Source: Psychrobacter immobilis
GTDB lineage: Bacteria; Pseudomonadota; Gammaproteobacteria; Pseudomonadales; Moraxellaceae
Length of the DNA: 54,036 nt
Assembly: GCF_904846185.1 (NCBI RefSeq)
Contig: NZ_CAJGZQ010000024.1
Coordinates: 1 to 54,036 of the forward strand
Reading direction: 5' to 3'
Shown here: piece after piece, positions 36,590-45,851 of the stretch
How positions within the stretch are numbered: the stretch's first letter is position 1
Layout: each line of letters opens with the position of its first letter
Notes under the pieces: generated by a model
Database searches by the model: none
Seen by the model: only the letters and a program-made list of their open reading frames with translations
Told to the model about the DNA's origin: nothing
Position numbers and translations under genes: made by a program

Positions 36590-37221
36590 AGGCAACTTCC
36601 TCAAATGATTAACTTCAGGGTTCTGGCAACGTACTAAATGTTCAAAAAATACAGTATTCAAAAATGATAAGTAGCGATGTTTCAGGCGGTGCAATGGTTA
36701 TGCCAGTTATTTGTGTACATTGCCAAATCTGTATAAAGGCCAGTGCACGTTAATTATCCAGGCGCCTTTACTAGCGGGTCTATAACCATCGCCACACCTG
36801 ACGCTTATGCTAATAAAGCATTAACACAGCAGGTTTAAAACATTCCATCAGTCTCCCTTATAAACAGCAATAACATCCAACGTGGGGCACAGTAGTGTCT
36901 ATTTTGGTGCATTAATTTCTGACATCGCAGTCGGCAATAACGGCATCTATCCTGATTTTTGGCAAGTCATAGCGCTAATTATGCTGACATAAAAACCTTT
37001 ATACATAAGCGACTGGTCCCGATATGGCATGCCTTTATGCCTAATAGCAACGCGTAAAAACCCAGCTAATCAAAGTGCCATGGCATGATTATTGAATGCT
37101 CTGTAATAGTAGGTATTAAATGCTGTTTATCAGCTGTTGTTGAGGGACGGAGCCGTTTATAGCGTGATAAAAAAATAAACGACGACCGTACCCAACCAAC
37201 CCCATTACTAAGGACAGACGC
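36590..37221. other. Divergent control region between the nitrate transporter and nirB
   Basis: About 630 bases with no gene. It contains a strong sigma-54 promoter for the leftward operon (listed separately), one TGGTGCA NtrC-like half-site at 36905-36911 and a small inverted repeat ATGCT/AGCAT at about 36808-36822. A weak -24/-12 candidate for nirB, CTGGTCCCGATATGGCA, lies at 37013-37029. It probably carries the nitrogen-status response for both directions. Confidence 0.5.
36690..36706 (-). promoter_or_regulatory. Sigma-54 promoter of the nitrate transporter operon
   Basis: On the minus strand, CTGGCATAACCATTGCA fits the consensus YTGGCAC-N5-TTGCW closely: GG and GC are separated by exactly 10 bases, and CTGGCA and TTGCA are intact. 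Transcription would start near 36679, about 90 bases before the chosen start codon. Confidence 0.7.
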
Positions 37222-39822
37222 ATGAGTAGCACTGCATTGAGCACAAAAAGTAAAGGCAATTTGGTGGTGATTGGCAACGGTATGGTCGGTCATCACTTTA
37301 TTGAACGAGCAATTGAGCAAGGTCTACACCAGCAATTTGACATTCATGTATTTGCTGAAGAAGACCGCCCTGCTTATGACCGTGTTTATTTGTCGAGCTA
37401 CTTTGAACATAAAGATGCCAGTAAGCTGAACCTAGTAGATTTAACGGCTTATGAATTATCAAAAGTTAATTTGCATTTGAATCAGTGTATTGTAGATATC
37501 GATTCGGCCAGTCAGCGTATTACTACTGAGGCAGGCGAGATTATTGAGTACTCTGAGTTGGTACTAGCGACTGGTTCATATCCTTTTGTGCCGCCTATCC
37601 CAGGCCGCGAGCATCCGCACTGCCACGTATACCGTACCATTGCAGATTTAGATGAGATTTTAGCGATTGCTGAACTGCCCACTGTCAAAAAAGGTGTGGT
37701 AGTCGGTGGCGGTTTACTGGGGCTTGAGGCTGCAAAAGCACTCGTGACGCTAGGTCTTGATACCTATGTGGTCGAGTTTGCGCCGCAATTGATGGGTGTT
37801 CAGCTTGATGCCGCTGGCGGTGAGATTTTAAAGCGAAAAATAGAAGCACTGGGTGTCAAAGTACTGACGGGGAAAAACACCAAAGAGATTCTATCTAACA
37901 CTGCGCCGAACTCTGATGACACCAGCGGTGATGATCAACATTTAACCATGCAGTTTACAGATGGCACCTCTCTAACGACCGATATGATTGTGTTTAGCGC
38001 CGGTATTAGACCGCAAGATGGTCTCATTAAAAACAACCCCGAGTGCGGTATCGAAATGGGCGGGCGCGGTGGCATCTTGATCAATGAGCAATGTCGCACC
38101 AACGCTGATCATGTTTATGCCGTAGGCGAATGCGCAGTATGGGACAACAAAGTATTTGGTCTGGTGGCTCCCGGTTACAATATGGCCAGTATCTGTGCCG
38201 CGCAAATTGCTGGTGATAGCAAGCAGATATTTACGGGTGCTGACATGAGCACCAAGTTAAAACTGATGGGTGTGGATGTGGGTAGTATTGGCGATGCACA
38301 TGGTACGAGTGACGGTAGCTTAAGCTATCTGTATCAAAACCCTGCTGAGGGCATCTATAAAAAACTGGTTACTACACCGGATAACAAGCGCTTGCTTGGT
38401 GCCGTATTGGTAGGCGACACCGAAGACTATAACAACCTATTGCAATTGTATTTAAATGACATTGACCTACCTGCACATCCCGAAAGTCTGATATTACCCA
38501 ATGTCGAAAAACCCGTGATGGGCATCGACAATCTGCCAGATACCGCCACGATTTGCTCTTGTTATAACGTGACCAAAGGCGCTATCTGCTCCGCCGTCGA
38601 AAACGGCGCATACTCCGTCAGCGATGTAAAAACCATGACCAGTGCCAGTAGTGGCTGTGGTGGCTGTGCCCCTATGGTCAAAGATACAGTCAGCTATCAA
38701 CTCACCGCCATGGGCTTTGAAGTAAACAATGACTTGTGTGAGCACTTTGCTTACTCTCGTCAAGATTTATATAGCCTGATTCGCGTGCACGGTATCAAAA
38801 CCTTTGATGAGTTACTGACTGAACATGGTAGCGGTCATGGCTGTGAGATCTGTAAACCGACAGTCGCCTCTATTTTAGCATCATGCTGGAATGACTACGT
38901 ACTCAAAACTGAGCTCACACCACTACAGGACAGTAACGATTACTACTTAGGCAATATCCAAAAAGACGGCACTTATTCCGTCGTGCCGCGTGTACCGGGT
39001 GGTGAAATTACTGCAGATAAGCTCATCATACTGGGTCAAGTGGCGAAGCAATTTAATTTGTACACCAAAATCACTGGTGGGATGCGGGTCGATCTGTTTG
39101 GCGCGCGCATGGAGCAATTGCCTGATATTTGGACGCAACTGGTACAAGCAGGCTTTGAGACTGGCCATGCCTATGGTAAATCTTTACGTACCGTGAAATC
39201 TTGTATTGGCAATAACTGGTGCCGCTACGGCGTCGATGACAGCATTGGCCTAGCCTTGAGGTTAGAGGATCGTTATAAAGGTGTGCGCTCACCGCACAAA
39301 ATCAAAATGGGTGTATCAGGCTGTATGCGCGAATGTGCTGAGGCGCAAAGTAAAGACTTTGGCATGATTGCGACTGAAAACGGCTGGAATTTATTTGTCT
39401 GCGGTAATGGTGGTATTACCCCGCGTCATGGTGAGCTGTTCGCCACTGATCTCGATACCGAGACCATGGTCAAATACATCGACCGCATCATTATGTTCTA
39501 TATCAAAACAGCAGACAAGCTACAGCGTACCTCAAAGTGGCGTGAAAGCTTAGATGGCGGACTTGACTATCTGAAGGCTGTCATTATCGAAGACAGCTTA
39601 GGCATAGCAGATGAGCTTGAAGCTCAAATGCAATTGTTGGTCGACAATTACGTGTGTGAGTGGGCGGCGACGATTAACGACACTGAAAAACTCAAACGTT
39701 TCCGTCATTTTGTAAACAGTGAGCAAGGCGATGAAAATGTCGTTTTCGTGACCGATCGTGAGCAGATTCGCCCAGCGACTGATGCTGAGAAAGCAACCAT
39801 TAAACTGGTTGAATTGGCTTAG
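37222..39822 (+). CDS. nirB: Assimilatory nitrite reductase [NAD(P)H], large subunit NirB
   Basis: NirB reduces nitrite to ammonium with six electrons from NAD(P)H through FAD, Fe-S and siroheme. The 866 residues contain FAD and NAD sites (NLVVIGNGMVGHHFIE; GVVVGGGLLGLEAAKAL), a BFD-like 2Fe-2S motif (CSCYNV near 443 to GCGGCAPMVK near 482) and a following GCEICKP motif. The sulfite/nitrite reductase domains carry the 4Fe-4S/siroheme cysteines CIGNNWC (about 659) and GCMREC (about 701). The length is standard. AAGGACAG precedes ATG 37222. It is followed by nirD, and the window supplies the siroheme gene cobA on the other strand. Confidence 0.96.
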   Translation: MSSTALSTKSKGNLVVIGNGMVGHHFIERAIEQGLHQQFDIHVFAEEDRPAYDRVYLSSYFEHKDASKLNLVDLTAYELSKVNLHLNQCIVDIDSASQRITTEAGEIIEYSELVLATGSYPFVPPIPGREHPHCHVYRTIADLDEILAIAELPTVKKGVVVGGGLLGLEAAKALVTLGLDTYVVEFAPQLMGVQLDAAGGEILKRKIEALGVKVLTGKNTKEILSNTAPNSDDTSGDDQHLTMQFTDGTSLTTDMIVFSAGIRPQDGLIKNNPECGIEMGGRGGILINEQCRTNADHVYAVGECAVWDNKVFGLVAPGYNMASICAAQIAGDSKQIFTGADMSTKLKLMGVDVGSIGDAHGTSDGSLSYLYQNPAEGIYKKLVTTPDNKRLLGAVLVGDTEDYNNLLQLYLNDIDLPAHPESLILPNVEKPVMGIDNLPDTATICSCYNVTKGAICSAVENGAYSVSDVKTMTSASSGCGGCAPMVKDTVSYQLTAMGFEVNNDLCEHFAYSRQDLYSLIRVHGIKTFDELLTEHGSGHGCEICKPTVASILASCWNDYVLKTELTPLQDSNDYYLGNIQKDGTYSVVPRVPGGEITADKLIILGQVAKQFNLYTKITGGMRVDLFGARMEQLPDIWTQLVQAGFETGHAYGKSLRTVKSCIGNNWCRYGVDDSIGLALRLEDRYKGVRSPHKIKMGVSGCMRECAEAQSKDFGMIATENGWNLFVCGNGGITPRHGELFATDLDTETMVKYIDRIIMFYIKTADKLQRTSKWRESLDGGLDYLKAVIIEDSLGIADELEAQMQLLVDNYVCEWAATINDTEKLKRFRHFVNSEQGDENVVFVTDREQIRPATDAEKATIKLVELA

Positions 39823-39971
39823 CCAGTGATGAATACCTTGTTTGTTATCACAAAATTCAAGGTGCTGTTTTTTCGATGAGTTTCTCGACTCACGCTTTGC
39901 AACTCACAACTTGTCGCTCACGATTTATCACTCATACAGAGCAATATTATCATCACTAAGGATACCGCCTC

Positions 39972-40322
39972 ATGAACCAACAGACTATTTGTACACTTGA
40001 CGATATCATTCCTGAAACTGGTGTGTGTGCACTAATAGATGGCAAACAAATTGCTATTTTTCGTACCAAACAGAACGATTTATTTGCTCTTGATAATTAC
40101 GATCCATTCAGTCAGGCTAATGTACTATCTCGAGGTTTAATTGGTGGTACCACAGTTACAGATGACACAGGAACAGCAAAAGAAGTACTTTATGTGGCCT
40201 CGCCCATCTATAAGCAACGCTTTAACCTAGCTACTGGTCAGTGTTTAGATGATGAGAGCGTGATGCTGGATGCATATCAGGTCGTCTTAAATGACAACAA
40301 TGTCATGATTGCAAGGGTATAA
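39972..40322 (+). CDS. nirD: Nitrite reductase [NAD(P)H], small subunit NirD
   Basis: This is a 116-residue Rieske-like protein. NYDPFSQANVLSRGLIGG and VASPIYKQRFNLATGQCLDD match NirD. The Cys-His and Cys-x2-His ligands of true Rieske proteins are absent, as is normal for NirD, so it holds no cluster. It is 149 bases downstream of nirB; that gap holds short ACTCAC-like repeats but no gene. AAGGATACC precedes ATG 39972. A strong terminator follows. Confidence 0.92.
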   Translation: MNQQTICTLDDIIPETGVCALIDGKQIAIFRTKQNDLFALDNYDPFSQANVLSRGLIGGTTVTDDTGTAKEVLYVASPIYKQRFNLATGQCLDDESVMLDAYQVVLNDNNVMIARV

Positions 40323-40329
40323 ATAAAAA

Positions 40330-40369
40330 CTAGGGCTTGTTATGTTGTCTTAGAAGACACAAGCCCTAG
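40330..40369 (+). terminator. Rho-independent terminator after nirD
   Basis: CTAGGGCTTGT and ACAAGCCCTAG form an 11-bp perfect stem, with a smaller GTCTT/AAGAC pair inside the loop, then CGTTTT. AAAA on the other side may let it serve the converging NhaC gene too. Confidence 0.8.
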
Positions 40370-40407
40370 CGTTTTAATGCAGAGTTTAGAGACAAAAGTT
40401 TTTCGGG

Positions 40408-41796
40408 TCACTGACTCTTGAGTCGGCTGATGGTAATTCCCGTAAAACCAAACAATATCGTTAGTAACAGCGATAAATAACAGAAGAACGCATAAGGCAG
40501 ATAATCAAGCACGGGCACGCCTAATGCTTGGCTGATAAACACACCGCACACACTCCAAGGCACTAGAGGATTGATGACCGTACCTGCATCTTCAATGGTA
40601 CGAGACAGGTTTTTTGGGTGTAAATTCAACCGCTCAAACGTCGGACGAAAGGCAGTACCAGATAATAAAATACTCAAATACTGCTCGCCAATAAGCACGT
40701 TAATACTCAGAGCAGACATGGCAGCGGCAAATATGGCGCGTCCTGATGTGGTTAATGTGTCTTTAATCCCTGATAACAGTGCTGGCAAAATACCCAATGC
40801 TGTGAGCAAGCCACCGAGACTGAGTGCCAATATTACAATCGCTTGAGTGAAGAACATACTCTGCACACCGCCGCGCGATAGCATACCACCGACTTCACCC
40901 AGCTCTAACGATTCAGCCGGTGCATAGCCTGCAAATAAATAGCCGCCTAATTGTCCAAAGCTCGGCGAGCTGTGCAAATAAGTAATAATCAATGCTGCCA
41001 CAATGGTACAAATAATCGTATAAATGGCATTGACACGAAAAACTGCCAACCCAACCAGTACCACAAATGGCAATACCGCATAACCATGTACCAAGCCACT
41101 TTCAATCAACTGACCTTGCAATACGGTTACTTGACTCAAGTCAGAGCCTGCGGTCTGCCCAGAGAAAAACCAAAAAATAATGACCGTGAGTATCCACGCT
41201 GGTACCGTGGTATACATCATATTGCGAATATGCTCAAACAAATCAATACCCACCACCGATGAAGCAATGGTACAGGTATCTGATAACGGCGACATTTTAT
41301 CACCGAAAAACGCCCCTGAAACCACCGCACCAGCCGCAATCGCCACGTTGGCATCAAAGGCATTACTCATACCAATAAAAGCCACGCCCAATGTCGCCGC
41401 GGTGGTCAAACTACTGCCCAAGGCAATACCAATAATAGAGGTCAATACAAAGGCTGAAATGTAATAATACTCTGGTGAAATCAACTGAAAACCAAAATAC
41501 ATCAGCGTTGGAATAGCACCAGACATCATTAAAGCGGCGACCATCAAACCAATAAAGAAGAATAGATAGATCGCACCGATACCACGCATGACACCCGATG
41601 CCATTTGCGCTTGCATGTCATCAAAGGTCAAGCCTTTAAACAGACCAATGCCCAGCAAGACACAAATAGCGAGTATCAATGATAAATGCGGTACCCAGCC
41701 AAAACCTATCATGGTAACGCCCATAATAGCGATGACAATGGCAGAAATCATAAATGCCAGTTGAGGTGAAATTTGGGTTAATATTTTTGGAGGCAT
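40408..41796 (-). CDS. nhaC: NhaC-family sodium-coupled transporter
   Basis: The product is 462 residues with about eleven to twelve membrane segments. GIALGSSLTTAATLGVAFIGM, FFGDKMSPLSDTC and NPLVPWSVCGVFISQALGV are the NhaC-family hallmarks. The family is annotated as Na+/H+ antiporters, but some members are thought to carry organic substrates. Its place beside phhB-phhA-hpd makes a Na+-coupled phenylalanine or tyrosine uptake role possible; that is inference. The start is ATG 41796 behind AAGGATGTGTG. Confidence 0.85.
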   Translation of the reverse strand: MPPKILTQISPQLAFMISAIVIAIMGVTMIGFGWVPHLSLILAICVLLGIGLFKGLTFDDMQAQMASGVMRGIGAIYLFFFIGLMVAALMMSGAIPTLMYFGFQLISPEYYYISAFVLTSIIGIALGSSLTTAATLGVAFIGMSNAFDANVAIAAGAVVSGAFFGDKMSPLSDTCTIASSVVGIDLFEHIRNMMYTTVPAWILTVIIFWFFSGQTAGSDLSQVTVLQGQLIESGLVHGYAVLPFVVLVGLAVFRVNAIYTIICTIVAALIITYLHSSPSFGQLGGYLFAGYAPAESLELGEVGGMLSRGGVQSMFFTQAIVILALSLGGLLTALGILPALLSGIKDTLTTSGRAIFAAAMSALSINVLIGEQYLSILLSGTAFRPTFERLNLHPKNLSRTIEDAGTVINPLVPWSVCGVFISQALGVPVLDYLPYAFFCYLSLLLTILFGFTGITISRLKSQ

Positions 41797-41888
41797 CACA
41801 CATCCTTAGCTTGCCAGTCAAATCTGGCGTTAGGGTTGGCTTTGAGTCGGACAAGTTTAATGAGTTGCAATAGCGATTGCTACCCTCA

Positions 41889-42230
41889 TTATTGATCCAG
41901 CAGACTATCGGTCTTAGCTGCCATGACAAAATCATTGCGATGCAGACCTTTAATGCTGTGTGACCACCACGTAACCGTCACCTTGCCCCACTCTATCAAT
42001 ATGCCAGGATGATGCCCTTCTGCTTCGGCGATGTCTGCTAATTGGTTAGCAAACTCCATCGCCTTGACGAAGTTTTTGAATTTATATTGACGTTGTAATT
42101 GCTTAATGCCATCAACCTCGATCAATGACCAATCTGGAATTTGCTGTAATAGTTCTTGTGCTTCGATGTCGCTGACCGTTGGCGCGCCAATGCGGCAGGC
42201 CTCACAGCTGGCTTGTGATAATGTCGTCAT
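41889..42230 (-). CDS. phhB: Pterin-4a-carbinolamine dehydratase
   Basis: PhhB regenerates the tetrahydropterin cofactor used by phenylalanine hydroxylase. The product is 113 residues and of family length. The catalytic signature [20 protein letters not shown], with paired His and a further His, and [20 protein letters not shown] are diagnostic. AAGGACATTATA precedes ATG 42230. It lies 126 bases after phhA on the same strand. Confidence 0.95.
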   Translation of the reverse strand: MTTLSQASCEACRIGAPTVSDIEAQELLQQIPDWSLIEVDGIKQLQRQYKFKNFVKAMEFANQLADIAEAEGHHPGILIEWGKVTVTWWSHSIKGLHRNDFVMAAKTDSLLDQ

Positions 42231-42356
42231 TATAATGTCCTTTTATGTTAACTATTCATTTTTTTAATACTGTTACTTTTAATACAGTTACGTCCATGTT
42301 GACGCTGTCATTTACGACTGCATCATTCAAATGATGCCGTTTTTCTTAACCATGTA

Positions 42357-43310
42357 TTAGGCGTTTTTTACCGCATAACTAGGCTCGAACAATCCTAGCG
42401 ACATGGCTTGTTTGACCATTCCCATGACATCGCTATTGACGATATCAAATAATGTATCCAAATCATCAATGACATAATAAATCGGCTGGATATGATCGAT
42501 ACGATAAGGGGTACGTAACACATCAAGCAAGTCAAACGCTCGGTGCTCTGGTTGATTTTGCGGTTGATGCTGAGGTTCTGCTTGCTGCTCAGAACCAGCA
42601 TTGAGCGCATAAACCGTCTCAGACGGTGAGCTTAAGATGCCTCCGCCATAGATTCGGCGACTGCCTTTATTTTGTCCCACCAAACCAAACTCGATGGTGA
42701 ACCAATAGAGCCGTGCCAAAAACCACCGTTCTTCTTTAGTGGCATTAAGACCCAGCTTGCCATAAGTTTCATTGAACGTCGCAAAGGCAGGATGGGTCAA
42801 AAGCGGACAATGTCCAACGATTTCATGAAAAATATCAGGCTCTTCGATATAGTCCATATCATCAAATCGACGGATAAAAGTTGCCACCGGAAAGGATTTA
42901 TTGGCAAGCAATTTAAAAAACTTACCAAAACTGATTAATGCAGGGACAGCGGCAGTTTGCCAGCCAGTCGTGGCTTGCAATACTGCATCAATATCTTGCA
43001 GCTGCGGAATACGCGTAGCGGGCAAATTCAGTTTTTTTAAACCGTCTAGATAGGCTGGGCAGGCGCGATTGGGTATTTGCTCGGCTTGACGCTCAAGTAA
43101 TGCCTGCCACATACCATTTTCATCATCACTATAATGAATATGACCATGGCTATCTGGCTGATGCGACACGTAAGGTTGTTTTTTAGGCATAGAATCCTGC
43201 TTTTTATGAGCAGAATCATCGTGACTGGCATCAGTGCCTAGCGTTTTGCAAGCAACGCTGTTGGCACCGATAGCTTTATTAACAGAATTCGTATGTGGTA
43301 GGCGTTCCAT
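42357..43310 (-). CDS. phhA: Phenylalanine 4-hydroxylase
   Basis: PhhA converts phenylalanine to tyrosine with O2 and tetrahydropterin. Iron ligands are the His pair of FHEIVGHCPLLTHP and the Glu in RLYWFTIEFGLV. Start choice: ATG 43310 has AAAGGAA at seven bases and gives 317 residues. ATG 43190 (MPKKQPYVSH) has AGGA at only four bases but gives 277 residues, nearer the usual length of about 265-300, and begins where the family's homology begins. The frame is also open to a GTG at 43415 without a ribosome site. The additional Asn/Ser/His-rich leader in the longer form is not conserved in the family. Confidence 0.93.
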   Translation of the reverse strand: MERLPHTNSVNKAIGANSVACKTLGTDASHDDSAHKKQDSMPKKQPYVSHQPDSHGHIHYSDDENGMWQALLERQAEQIPNRACPAYLDGLKKLNLPATRIPQLQDIDAVLQATTGWQTAAVPALISFGKFFKLLANKSFPVATFIRRFDDMDYIEEPDIFHEIVGHCPLLTHPAFATFNETYGKLGLNATKEERWFLARLYWFTIEFGLVGQNKGSRRIYGGGILSSPSETVYALNAGSEQQAEPQHQPQNQPEHRAFDLLDVLRTPYRIDHIQPIYYVIDDLDTLFDIVNSDVMGMVKQAMSLGLFEPSYAVKNA

Positions 43311-43510
43311 GCCTGTATTCCTTTTATTGCCATTGGCACTCTGAATAGCGCTCTGAGTTTTTGCTATTCGTTCGCAATCATGACTGAACCATAGCCCAGT
43401 CATCGCATTGAACACATGGCATTACAGAGCGCAGTGGTTATTAGGGACAAGACAAACTCCTTTTGCCCTGCCCGTTTATTTTATGGATTTTTCCCTAAAT
43501 GTAGAGGCGC

Positions 43511-44611
43511 TTACGGTGTTTCAGTTTCTGGCTGACCAACCGTGCCACGACGGACTTGATCGCGCTCGATGGATTCAAATAGGGCTTTGAAGTTACCTTC
43601 GCCAAAGCCATCTTCGTAATCACCTTTACGCTGGATAAACTCGAAGAAAACAGGGCTACCTAAGATAGTTTCAGAGAAGATCTGTAGCAGCAGACGCGGT
43701 GTGCCGCCTTCAGTGGTGCCATCTAACAAGATACCGCGCATCTGTAGCTCAGAGACATTTTCGCCATGACCTGGTAGACGCTCACTCAGCATTTCATAGT
43801 AAGTCGCGGTTGGAGCGGTCATGAGCGGGATACCCGCTGCTTTTAACTTGTCGATACTGGCAAACAAATCATCGCTGGCCAAAGCAATATGCTGAATACC
43901 TTCACCGTTGAAATGCATCAAGTATTCTTCGATTTGACCGCCGCCCTGCTTTGACTCTTCGTTCAATGGAATACGGATTTTGCCATCAGGCGCCGTCATG
44001 GCTTTACTGGTCAAACCCGTATATTCACCTTTGATGTCAAAAAAGCGGATTTCGCGGAAGTTAAAAATGCGCTCATAAAAGTTTGCCCAATAAGCCATAC
44101 GACCACGGTAAACGTTATGGGTTAAATGGTCGATAACTTTGAAACCATGCCCGACAGGACGACGGTCTACATCAGCAAAAAACTCGAAATCGACGTCATA
44201 AATAGACTCACCATCTTTATAACGATCGATGAGATAAATCAGTGAGCCACCGATACCCTTGATAGCAGGCAGGCGCAGCTCCATCACACCAGTGGGTACG
44301 TCTACTGGCTGCGCGCCCATTTCGATGGCACGCTCATAAGCTTTTTTGGAATTCTGCACACGAAAACCCATGCTACAAGCGCCAGCACCATGCTCTTCAA
44401 CGAAATAGCTGGCTTCGCTTTTTGGTTCACGATTTAGAATAAGATTGATGTCACCTTGACGGTATAGCGCCACATCTTTTGAGCGATGGTTGGCGACATG
44501 GGCAAAGCCAAGCTGTTTGAACAATGCGTCGACCGCATCCGGTTGAGGTGAGGCGAATTCAACAAAATCAAACCCATTCAGGCTCATTGGGTTGTCAAAT
44601 AAATCTGCCAT
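43511..44611 (-). CDS. hpd: 4-Hydroxyphenylpyruvate dioxygenase
   Basis: This enzyme turns 4-hydroxyphenylpyruvate into homogentisate with Fe(II) and O2. The product is 366 residues. The C-terminal VOC half shows the 2-His-1-Glu iron ligands: His in [12 protein letters not shown], His in [11 protein letters not shown] and Glu in [40 protein letters not shown] is typical. The start is ATG 44611 behind AAGGATGATTACA. A longer frame to 44632 begins inside that ribosome site region. It is divergent from a LysR-type regulator gene. Confidence 0.96.
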   Translation of the reverse strand: MADLFDNPMSLNGFDFVEFASPQPDAVDALFKQLGFAHVANHRSKDVALYRQGDINLILNREPKSEASYFVEEHGAGACSMGFRVQNSKKAYERAIEMGAQPVDVPTGVMELRLPAIKGIGGSLIYLIDRYKDGESIYDVDFEFFADVDRRPVGHGFKVIDHLTHNVYRGRMAYWANFYERIFNFREIRFFDIKGEYTGLTSKAMTAPDGKIRIPLNEESKQGGGQIEEYLMHFNGEGIQHIALASDDLFASIDKLKAAGIPLMTAPTATYYEMLSERLPGHGENVSELQMRGILLDGTTEGGTPRLLLQIFSETILGSPVFFEFIQRKGDYEDGFGEGNFKALFESIERDQVRRGTVGQPETETP

Positions 44612-44756
44612 TGTAATCATCCTTAATTTCAATTGGTGGTAAAAATGCGATAAAAAATGTCTTCAATCAATAATTCTTATTGACGGTGTATTTATATTAG
44701 ATTAGGTTTATTTATAAGACTAATTGTTTTTTATGATTTATTTATCAGGTTTACTT

Positions 44757-45686
44757 ATGAATATCAGCATTCGCCAATTAACCGCTTTTATCCAAGTCGC
44801 TGACAATGGCAGTTTTACCCGTGCCAGCGATCAGATGCATTTGACCCAATCTGCCGTTAGCGGCTTGATTAAAGAGCTAGAGTCCAGCCTCGGTATTGTG
44901 CTGTTCGACCGTACTACCCGCCAGCTGTCGTTGTCGGTAGTAGGACGGCATTTATTGCCGCAAGCACGGCGTATCTTAAATGAGATGCAGCTGTTTGAAA
45001 ATGAGGCGAGCAGCTTAACAAGCTTGGCGCAAGGTCAAGTCCGACTCGCTGTTTCGCAGTTTGCCGCCTCCTCTATGCCAGCAGTCATCGCCCAGTTCTC
45101 CAAACAATACCCCGAGATTGGCGTGTCGCTATTAGATTGTTCGGCAGAAAACTTACTCAGACATATTCAGGACATTGAAGTAGATTTGGGTGTCGGTACT
45201 GAGCTTGGATTTATGGAGACTGAGGACGATATCAATGCTGATTTGTTATATCAGCTACCATTTTGTGTGGTGATGCCTGACAACCATGCGCTGGCACAAG
45301 AACATGAAATAACGTGGCAGGATTTATTAGACATTCCGCTCATCACGCTGCAAGGCCCTTTCATTGAACAAGTGACAGCCGAATTGGACGACCGGATCGC
45401 CAGCCATATTCAACAGGCGCGTTACAAGGTCAATTTTATGTCCACCGCGCTTGAGATGACCCGTCAAGGCTTCGGCATTACCTTATGTTTACCCTATATG
45501 CCCGAAGTCATCGACTGGGTTAGCGCCAATGGCTTACAAATGAGGCCGCTGGCACAACCCGTTAAAATGCGGCAGTTTTTTATCTATCAGCGTTCTTCTC
45601 GTGCGTTATCGCCTGCTACCATTGCTTTCAAAGACTTCTTGCAGAGCTATTTTTCCAGTCATTTTAATGACTTACAGCATATTTAA
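44757..45686 (+). CDS. LysR-type transcriptional regulator
   Basis: The product is 309 residues. The N-terminal winged helix (ISIRQLTAFIQVADNGSFTR, AVSGLIKELESSLGIVLFDR) is followed by a periplasmic-binding-protein-like effector domain. The start is ATG 44757; the frame is open to a TTG at 44724, but LysR proteins begin close to the helix-turn-helix. It is divergently transcribed from hpd, the classic arrangement for a LysR regulator of its neighbour, so it probably controls hpd and phhAB. An aromatic effector is inference. Confidence 0.88.
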   Translation: MNISIRQLTAFIQVADNGSFTRASDQMHLTQSAVSGLIKELESSLGIVLFDRTTRQLSLSVVGRHLLPQARRILNEMQLFENEASSLTSLAQGQVRLAVSQFAASSMPAVIAQFSKQYPEIGVSLLDCSAENLLRHIQDIEVDLGVGTELGFMETEDDINADLLYQLPFCVVMPDNHALAQEHEITWQDLLDIPLITLQGPFIEQVTAELDDRIASHIQQARYKVNFMSTALEMTRQGFGITLCLPYMPEVIDWVSANGLQMRPLAQPVKMRQFFIYQRSSRALSPATIAFKDFLQSYFSSHFNDLQHI

Positions 45687-45785
45687 GTATCGCTGACACA
45701 GGCATGGTTGATGCTTAAAAAGCTTTGAAACACGATGGTTTCAACCAACTATTTTATTAATTATGCAAGATAATTGAATCTCATA

Positions 45786-45814
45786 TTGAGTTAACCGTCA
45801 ATTTGCTCTATGAT
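45786..45814 (+). promoter_or_regulatory. Sigma-70-type promoter of tyrB
   Basis: TTGAGT and TATGAT are separated by 17 bases, 38 bases ahead of the tyrB start. This is a good vegetative promoter by pattern. Confidence 0.55.
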
Positions 45815-45851
45815 TTTTGGCGGCTTGATTTATATTTCATAAGGAAACAAC

